From NCBI GenBank assembly GCA_958510875.1, contig OY294069.1, forward strand, positions 165,663,111 through 165,727,110: DNA of 64,000 bases, in the 5' to 3' direction. Under the pieces are notes generated by a model. That model saw only the letters and a program-made list of their open reading frames with translations. It was not told the DNA's origin and did no database searches. The position numbers were made by a program, and so were the translations under genes. How positions within the stretch are numbered: position 1 is the stretch's first letter; every line of letters begins with the position of its first letter. This document shows, in pieces, positions 58,801 through 64,000 of the stretch. The stretch is from Endomychus coccineus (lineage: Eukaryota > Arthropoda > Insecta > Coleoptera > Endomychidae).

Positions 58801-59237
58801 TTATCAAAAAAGTACCCAATCACTACAATGATATTAAGAAATCTACAAGGTTAGCTCCAGAAATTCTCGAATTAGACATTAGTGATGTGGGACTCGGATA
58901 CATTTTTTTCTATATGATGGTTTTGTGGGGGGCCACTGTCCGTAACCGTATTGAATTTCATTACTGGAATGTTTTAGGAAAATTATTTTGATGAGTATTG
59001 TCGATACGAAGTTGGCGAACTGGCACCCGGTTTAGTTGGTCCTCTCTTAACCTCGGCCTTGGCCAAATGGTCACCGATCAGCGCGCCGAATCAGTATTTG
59101 GACGCGTTTGAACAATGGAAGGATATCTTGGAGAAGCCCAGGCAGCGTGGGACTCTAGAAGGTAATAATATGGGGATTCAACCATATGATAGTCTCATAT
59201 GGCACACTTGGATGCCTGTTATGAGAACTTGCGTTAG
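49880..59237 (+). CDS. TFIP11: TFIP11 / septin-interacting protein 1 homologue (3' end outside window)
   Basis: Seven exons with consistent phases: 49880-49988, 50070-50318, 50431-50732, 51609-51769, 55351-55546, 55610-55819, 58978-59237 (495 codons plus 2 nt). All introns are GT-AG. The acidic N-terminus ([44 protein letters not shown]) is followed by a G-patch (residues about 165-211: [36 protein letters not shown]). After a lysine-rich linker comes [20 protein letters not shown], the start of the GCFC domain, continuing through [13 protein letters not shown] and [20 protein letters not shown]. In the family this protein partners the DHX15/Prp43 helicase through the G-patch to dismantle the intron-lariat spliceosome in the nucleus. 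The C-terminal GCFC part is missing here: no further exon was found before 64000. Introns 4 and 6 are swollen by transposons. Confidence 0.94.
50733..51608 (+). other. TFIP11 intron 3
   Basis: 876 bp. The stretch 51115-51400 is less AT-rich, with a TATATATATA box near 51165, and could be part of a retroviral-type LTR. I cannot define ends or target duplication, so it is not annotated as one. Confidence 0.5.
52497..53790 (+). mobile_element. mariner-B (DD34D), full length, in TFIP11 intron 4
   Basis: TA-flanked (52495-52496 and 53791-53792). TIRs CTAGGGTCATTATTTGAAAA and, inverted, CGAGGGTCATTTGAAAAGTT, continuing into 'tccggcctt'. 1294 bp, the standard mariner size. Same transcriptional strand as TFIP11. 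Distinct from mariner-A. Confidence 0.95.
52678..53761 (+). pseudogene. mariner-B transposase, one frameshift from open
   Basis: Starts [19 protein letters not shown] (Met at 52678; an in-frame Met lies 12 bp upstream). HTH domains with [16 protein letters not shown] and [20 protein letters not shown]; the linker WVPRLL; first catalytic D in [13 protein letters not shown] (about 53151). The frame breaks in a seven-T run at about 53276-53282. From [20 protein letters not shown] it is open to the stop, with second and third D in HQDNARVHT and [14 protein letters not shown], 34 residues apart (DD34D), ending RGDYVEK plus a short extension. Apart from that single base no other lesion is visible, so it is young or only recently disabled. 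Confidence 0.92.
53793..54187. other. TFIP11 intron 4, unique AT-rich part
   Basis: No gene or repeat recognised. Confidence 0.55.
54196..54996. mobile_element. 801-bp inverted-repeat element with 8-bp target duplication
   Basis: Flanked by GTTTAAAG at 54188-54195 and 54997-55004. Ends are CACGATCGTATATACAGGTC and its inverted equivalent (..CGACCGTG). Inside the right end a second, longer inverted partner (54863-54931) pairs with the left arm through 'gtgagaagtg..ccgctaagcgtc'. A third copy of the end motif (ACGGTCGTACATACAGGTCT) sits at 54358-54378. No protein. An 8-bp duplication fits hAT-, P- or Merlin-type integration; the CACG start fits none of them cleanly. Confidence 0.85.
55861..56206. 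other. TFIP11 intron 6, left part
   Basis: No gene or repeat recognised. Confidence 0.5.
56208..57160. mobile_element. Foldback MITE X (DD41D-type ends)
   Basis: Ends CAGGGTGTTTCAG...CTGAAACACCCTG next to TA on each side. The two halves are reverse complements over most of the length ('cgttcataactttggcaaacg' against its reverse near 57119-57139; 'gaagattttgaaggggtagtgg' against its reverse near 56880-56905). 953 bp, no protein. The CAGGGTGT terminus resembles the DD41D element at 13474, suggesting mobilisation by such a transposase. Confidence 0.88.
57167..58063. mobile_element. Foldback MITE Y (DD41D-type ends)
   Basis: Ends CAGGGTGTCCCAGG...CCTGGGACACGCTG, six bases (TATATA) to the right of element X. 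A near-perfect hairpin of 897 bp. The loop-proximal 'attttgaaggggtagt' region is shared with X, while the outer arms ('ttttagtagcagaacttctac') differ, so X and Y are related but distinct families. A half copy is at 4208-4465. Confidence 0.88.
58195..58605. repeat. Tandem-plus-inverted repeat cluster in intron 6
   Basis: The word 'gacatatcatttcttatgtt' occurs at about 58248 and 58377, and inverted at about 58527-58546. The paired 'gggtcagctataacgaattttt' and its inverse (about 58500-58526) make a foldback of the second unit. No coding potential. Confidence 0.8.
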
Positions 59238-60120
59238 GTAAGTTACTTTACTACTCACTTTCTAAGGATTTTCGGATTTTGATGTTGGCGTAATTGTCAT
59301 TTTCGTTTATTTGATTGCGTTGCAAATAAATGGGAGGAGATCTTGTGTGCAAACTATTTATGTGCTTATAGCAATTAGTGGCCATACTTGTGAAAGAGGA
59401 ACAGTCAAGTAACGACTATTTTATTGTCCAATTGAAGAATAAGATCGAAACATTTCGGGCTTCGAATCTTTTCAAAATGATTTTTAGGTTCATTTATCGA
59501 ATCGAAAAACCTCAAAATACGTATTTTCGAAAACTTTTTACCATTTCAGGGTCCTACTGCAATGCACAAGAAAATTAAGTTCATCTTTATTTTTGACCAA
59601 TAGCCCTTTGAGAGCGAAAAGAGTGGAGCTAAAAAACTATGTAGACAAATATGAAAAAATTATATTTTAAAATAATTAGACATCATTTGTTGTCGAAAAA
59701 TACGCATTTTTTGTTTCGATAACTTTTCTCTTAAAATGAATATCTTCCGACTTTTCCTCAAAAACTCGTAAAACCGTCCAGTTTGAGGGGTGATACGAAA
59801 GGAAGGGTTAATCCTGGACCTTTGAAAATACCTGGAGCATATTTAGCTTTTTAATAATTTCAGAATTATTGACACATGTCCGCGCTACCTGTCGTACGTT
59901 AACGGGATTAAGGGTTGAAAACGTCCAAATCAAAATATATTTGTCCGATTTTATGAAATTCGCATCCAAGGAGTTTTTGGGGTTGCTGATGAAGAATTAG
60001 AAATTATACATTAAAACTTCTCAATAGCGGTCATTAAAAATATCATAGAATTTTGATGGAGGAGTGGAAGCTTTAAAGGTATACAAACTGGGAGATTGTG
60101 TAAAAGAAATAACAATTATA
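59238..60120. other. TFIP11 intron 7 (start)
   Basis: Follows donor GTAAGT. No further TFIP11 exon recognised. A 'gagtttttggggttgctgatgaa' word near 59970 matches the motif dispersed at several other loci in the window. Confidence 0.5.
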
Positions 60121-61089
60121 CCGGGATATCAAAAATTATCTTGGTCAAGGGTGGTTGTGGAATCTAAAACGTGTGTCTTACTTTACGTTATCAAAACTTG
60201 TGTCAAATTAATTAATTTGAAGTTTCTAAAAGTACGAAATTTCGCAATTTTATACGAATATTGTAACACTCAGAAGTTTTTAGCGCTTTGGACTCCGGGA
60301 TTTTCACGTGGCCTATCGAAATTAGAAGGTTCGAATTATCTAAAAACATAATTGCATGAACGCCAGACGTCCTATGTAATTAGCTACGAACGAAATCATT
60401 TTGACATATGCCTCGAGGAGCTCGCTGCGCGTAAGTTGGAGTTTATACATTTTACCTCGGTCTTGTTAATTTGGGGCCGTTTCGTGCCCCGTGCGACCGG
60501 CGCCAGTTGTAATAAATTGTTTTTGGCTATGGGCCGCTAGCTTTTACCCGCTTCGTGTATATTTAGTCGCGAGAAAATTCCCTTTGGTACGTCGCACGTT
60601 AGACGCGCGTAGCTGAGATCTGAAAATAGCTCAAACTGTTTTAATTAAATTTACCTATTTAATGGACATTTATCGAAAAAAGAAGGGCCGTCGGGCACGG
60701 TCCGATAATAAATCTAACTACATGGAGCGAAAACAGCACGCGAAAAGTCGTCGTAAAGCCTTATTAGGTACAACCAGTTTGCACTTTTCTAACTCGCGTG
60801 CTACGGGCTTCTCACGTGAACGTCATTCGATTTACGGAAAATTAACTATTTCAAAACAGTTTTTGACCCGGATTGTGGCTATCACGACCTCTGAAAAGGT
60901 TCAAAATTCACATAATTATTTCATAATTTGTATCTCATTATTGTTTCACAACTGAAATAAATAGGTATGAAATTTGTAGGTTATTGATGATGTCAGTGTG
61001 ACAGTGACATAATTATTTCAAACGTAAAGTAAGACGCACGTTTTAGATTCCACAACCACCCTTGACCAAGATAATTTTTGATATCCCGG
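60121..61089. mobile_element. Non-autonomous DD40D-TIR element with 'cargo' repeat, complete
   Basis: TA-flanked. TIRs match 30209-32120: CCGGGATATCAAAAATTATC at the left (the left TIR is shortened to about 70 bp) and the inverted right end at about 60970-61089. The interior (60215-60945) is the cargo repeat without the 119-bp duplication. The open stretches 60064-60351, 60352-60540 and 60662-60955 are not kept open in the other two copies, so they are not annotated as genes. Confidence 0.9.
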
Positions 61090-61990
61090 TACTTGCATAT
61101 CCATATATACAAAGCCACTTTAAAATAATTAAACATTCCACTTTGGGAAAATCTGTTCAATGGAAGTCGTGTTTCAAATTATTCTTTTTGGTTTTTGTTA
61201 CTTCATTCTCACATTTCATTAAGATTTGGGAAATATCAATGGTCAAGTCATTGATTTTGTCGATAAAAAATGTTGTATGTCCTTCAATTTTTCACAATAC
61301 TTCACTCATATGTTGCACAGATGAACTCTTCGTCTTGGTCACTTTCACATTCTTCTTCGGCAATAAGGTCGGTTTTTTTTATGGTCACAAAGATGGACCA
61401 ATGTTTCATGCATTCAACTATCCATATCATAGCAATTAACAAATCTATACTTTTCATGCTCTTCCACAATCATTTTCAGTGAAGAAGAAAAAGCCTTCTT
61501 ATCATAAATTTTCTTTTGAAATTTTGTATTATCCCTTGATCCAGTGGTTGGCAATAACACGTAGTGTTGGAAGGTAGAAAAACAATCGAACATTTTCCAA
61601 TTCTATTTTTGGGTGAGAAGTAGCGTTATCTAAGAATAGAAGAACTTTTCTACCCTGGTTTTTAATTTTTTTGTCATAGTTTTTCAATCAAAAACTCATT
61701 ATCTCTGTTGTCATCCAAGATTTTTTCATTAGACGCCCATAAGTTGTAAATTTCATCAAAATCGGACCAATATATTTTGATTTGGAAGATTTCAATCCTA
61801 AATCCCGATTTACCGTATTACAGGCAGCGCGGACAAGTGCCAATAACTGAATATGCCTTTTTGTTTTTAACGAAACTTTTTCATTTGACATTAAGCTAGA
61901 TGCTCTAGGTATTTTCAAAGGTCCATGGTTCACTATTCCTTTCATACCCCGTCCTCAAACATGACTTGACGCTATTTGCGGAAAAGTCGG
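61090..61990 (-). pseudogene. pogo/Tigger-type (DDE_1) transposase relic
   Basis: Minus-strand frames give TYGRLMKKSWMTTEIMSF, LKNYDKKIKNQGRKVLLFLD and NATSHPKIELENVRLFFYLP. The strip 'W(M/V)T...F..WL...DKK....R+.LL..DN...H' is the catalytic core of the Tigger/pogo family; the D of LDNATSHP is its second catalytic residue. Stops and shifts throughout. Low-complexity K-rich C-terminal sequence continues towards 61100. It lies in intron 7 of TFIP11, antisense. Confidence 0.65.
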
Positions 61991-62539
61991 AAAATATTCA
62001 TTTTTGGACAAAAGCTGCATTATGGACCCAACTTTTTCATAGATTAGAACAGGTTACTCAATAACTCCCCAAATTCTTAAGTGGGGTGTTCTGATTTACA
62101 ACACCTACTTTCCTGGACCCTCCAGGAACCCACATACCAAATGTATGCTTCATTGTCTGGACTATTAAGTGATCAACACTTGAAGGAGGAAGAAATAGCA
62201 CAAATATCGGGGCTTTCAGATACAAGCCATCGTCTTCGCCTTTTTGGAGCACTAGAGAAAACCCTGTGGCCATGTTGAAGACGATCGTAACAGGATACAA
62301 AACTCAGGTTCTCTACTATGATTATTTGTCCAAAAGGGAGTCGACGGTATGGAGGCAAAAAGAAAAAACACCACCAAGGATGTTTAGCGTCTGTCAGTCG
62401 ATAAAAAATGTGATGACCACCATCTTTCGCGTTTGTGAAGCCTTCATAGACTTTGAAGAACGCAGCACCACAATTAACTGGGCATATCATTCGTGTACAA
62501 ATTACAAGATATTCGGAAGGAAAAATAGATGAAAAAGTG
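61991..62539. other. Unassigned intronic DNA
   Basis: Less AT-rich, open on both strands in places (for example 62173-62568 minus, 62266-62532 plus), without a recognisable motif. Probably the left part of the mariner-like relic that follows. Confidence 0.4.
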
Positions 62540-62790
62540 ACCAGAGGCTTGAGTTTCTCGCACGACAATGCAGGTCATGCATACTGCTAGAATGACGCAA
62601 GCCCTCCATTAATCCAGATATTGTCCCCCGTGACTATTAGAGAATTTGGAAGAGGACGGTATTTCAGTGATGACGAGGTGAAGGTTGCAATTTTGAGTAC
62701 ATTATGAAGACAAACCGAAGGAATATTTTTTCAGGTTTGCTGAAACGATGCAATAATTGCATTAATGTTTCTCTCGTAGTCCAGCCTGGA
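62540..62790 (+). mobile_element. mariner-like transposase C-terminal relic
   Basis: Frames give SFSHDNAGHAYC (second D strip), then EFGRGRYFSDDEVKVAILST, LRRQTEGIFF-like and RCNNCINV. These align with the mariner C-terminal pattern 'HDNARPH... F..DDEVK..V..WLRRQ...F...G......R..KCI'. Third D strip lost. Family different from A and B. Confidence 0.5.
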
Positions 62791-63303
62791 ATTTTTTCCG
62801 CTGCTCTCATAACTGGAGCGAAGCGAAAATGCGTTCCAAGTTACGTTAAATTGATAATATTAAACTTCTAGTGTGAGTCCTTGTGATCGCTGGGTGGCAA
62901 AGCCAATTGAAATGGACATTGTTTCTTAATTCAACTCGCTGTGTCTTTTTTAAATGGGGCCATTACTGGAGTGATGGTACAACCCCAAAGTATAAAGACG
63001 GTCCTGTTCTTATGGTAGCTGTAGCCAGATAACGCGCAACGGACGATCGACTTCAGGAGGCAATTCCTACGTTGTAGGTCGTACACCCAAATATTTTAGA
63101 TATTACCCCACCTACAAACGTAAACATTTTAAACTTGGCGATTTCGCTAATAAACTTTTCAGACTCTCAGAAAGTTAAGCGACAGGTTCATCAACAGTGT
63201 TGCCAGATCGGTTTATCGGTCAGGCAGTATAGTTCAAGAGTCTGCAATATTAACGGGTATATGATCGTTTCTGGAGACCATTTCCTCATAAAACGAAAGT
63301 TTA
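62791..63303. other. No recognisable gene
   Basis: Intronic or intergenic DNA, nothing recognised. Confidence 0.5.
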
Positions 63304-63305
63304 TA

Positions 63306-64000
63306 CGAGGGCAAAGTGAAAAGTCCCTGAAAAATAAAACAGATGGCGCCACGATCGAAAATCCTAAGTGACATTTGTGATGTACCATATTTAATTAGAA
63401 CGCATTATAATTTGCAGACTGATATGTCATTCAGTTCTGTTTTAACACCCATCGAAAGCAAGCAATCTTGAAGATTTTTGTAAACATGGAAAAAGCGCGA
63501 TGGTGTGGCAACTTCAAAGAAGTGTTTGGCAATGTTCAAGCGCGATAAGAAGAACTTTTTGCGCCGTTTCGTAACCGTGGACGAAACATGGATTTATCAC
63601 AACACACGAAACAGTGGACTTGTTCTGGCGAATCGAAGCCGAGAAAGACCAAAGTAGGTTTATCGGCCAACAAAGTCATGGCGACAGTTTTTTGGGATGC
63701 ACAAAGTATCGTCCATATCGATTACCTTGAAAAGGGCAAAACGATCACCGGCGTATATTCAGAGCTGTTGGATCGATTCGACGCTGATTTGAAGCAAAAG
63801 CGGCCGCATTTGGCAAATAAAAAAGCCCTCTTCCACCAGAACAACCCATCGGCGCACAGGTCCACAGTCGTAATGGCAAAAAATTGCATGAATTGCGCTA
63901 CGAATTGGTTCGTCATCTACCATATTCTCCAGATTTGGCCCCCTGCGATTTTTATCTATTTCTAAACTTGAAGAAATGGCTTCGGCGGAAAGAGATTTGG
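63306..64000 (+). mobile_element. mariner-A copy, cut by window end
   Basis: TA then CGAGGGCAAAGTGAAAAGTC, leader, ATG at 63486 (MEKARWCGNFKE, with an internal deletion), then FLRRFVTVDETWIYHNT-like, SANKVMATVFWDAQSIVHID, YLEKGKTITGVY, LLDRFDADLKQKRPHLANKK and HQNNPSAHRS (second D changed to N), ending in NLKKWLRRKEI-like at the edge. The missing DNA-binding half and the frameshifts make it defective, but it is the longest mariner-A copy here. Confidence 0.9.

Noticed and set aside
60064..60955. Three open frames in the cargo element as a captured gene
   Set aside because: The frames are interrupted by stops or shifts in the copies at 3.3-4.1 kb and 36.8-37.6 kb, so there is no sign of protein-level conservation.
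1..64000. CRISPR array, operon or bacterial insertion sequence
   Set aside because: No regularly spaced short repeats and no bacterial gene organisation; spliced genes and insect transposons instead.

Overview
This is a 64 kb piece of an AT-rich animal nuclear genome, almost certainly insect. Two host genes have spliced structures. One is the spliceosome-disassembly factor TFIP11 (Drosophila sip1). The other is a single-pass leucine-rich-repeat membrane protein. Nearly everything else is mobile DNA of insect type: mariner, Tc1, DD41D mariner relatives, pogo/Tigger, a ZMYM1-like hAT, Jockey/CR1/RNase-H LINEs and Penelope-like elements. A beetle would fit, but the order is only a guess. I see no bacterial genes, rRNA or CRISPR array.

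Layout. 0-2.3 kb: LINE remnant (RNase H plus C-terminal zinc knuckle) and a dispersed repeat. 3.2-4.5 kb: a diverged copy of a moderately GC-rich repeat, a perfect 38-bp palindrome and half of a foldback element. 4.5-9 kb: mostly unique AT-rich DNA with a mariner end and two tRNA-like/SINE-like patches. 9-15.8 kb: a nest in which a mariner copy is split by a Jockey-type LINE, which is itself split by a DD41D transposon. 15.8-25 kb: sparse relics (Penelope endonuclease, mariner deletion derivatives, LINE RT). 25-26.35 kb: the LRR membrane-protein gene on the minus strand. 26.5-29.2 kb: an intact-looking Tc1 element, a deleted mariner and a hAT relic. 30.2-32.1 kb: a DD40D transposon with 117-bp inverted ends, itself hit by a TTA-flanked MITE. 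33-37.8 kb: a foldback with tandem repeats, a LINE fragment, a mariner fragment and a non-autonomous relative of the DD40D element. 38.8-41.8 kb: LINE fragments on both strands. 41.9-44.6 kb: a Penelope-like element with ~0.7-kb inverted arms; one arm encodes a complete hammerhead ribozyme fold and the other lacks exactly that block. 45.0-45.8 kb: a LINE insertion with a twin-priming-type 5' inversion. 46-49.5 kb: short tandem repeats, a probable Penelope C-terminus and a TIR element.

49.9 kb to the right edge: TFIP11, seven exons visible (49880-59237), covering the acidic N-terminus, the G-patch and the start of the GCFC domain. The 3' exons are not visible and probably lie beyond the window. 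Its introns hold a mariner one base away from an open reading frame, an 801-bp element with an 8-bp target duplication, and two near-perfect ~0.9-kb foldbacks. 59.2-64 kb: a second non-autonomous DD40D-type element, a Tigger relic, a mariner relic and a mariner copy cut by the window end.

The clearest unusual signals are the hammerhead/Penelope arm asymmetry, the layered nests, a family of DD40D-TIR elements that share a non-transposase internal cargo, and the inverted-repeat load in the TFIP11 introns. All calls were made by reading the sequence; no alignment or search was run.
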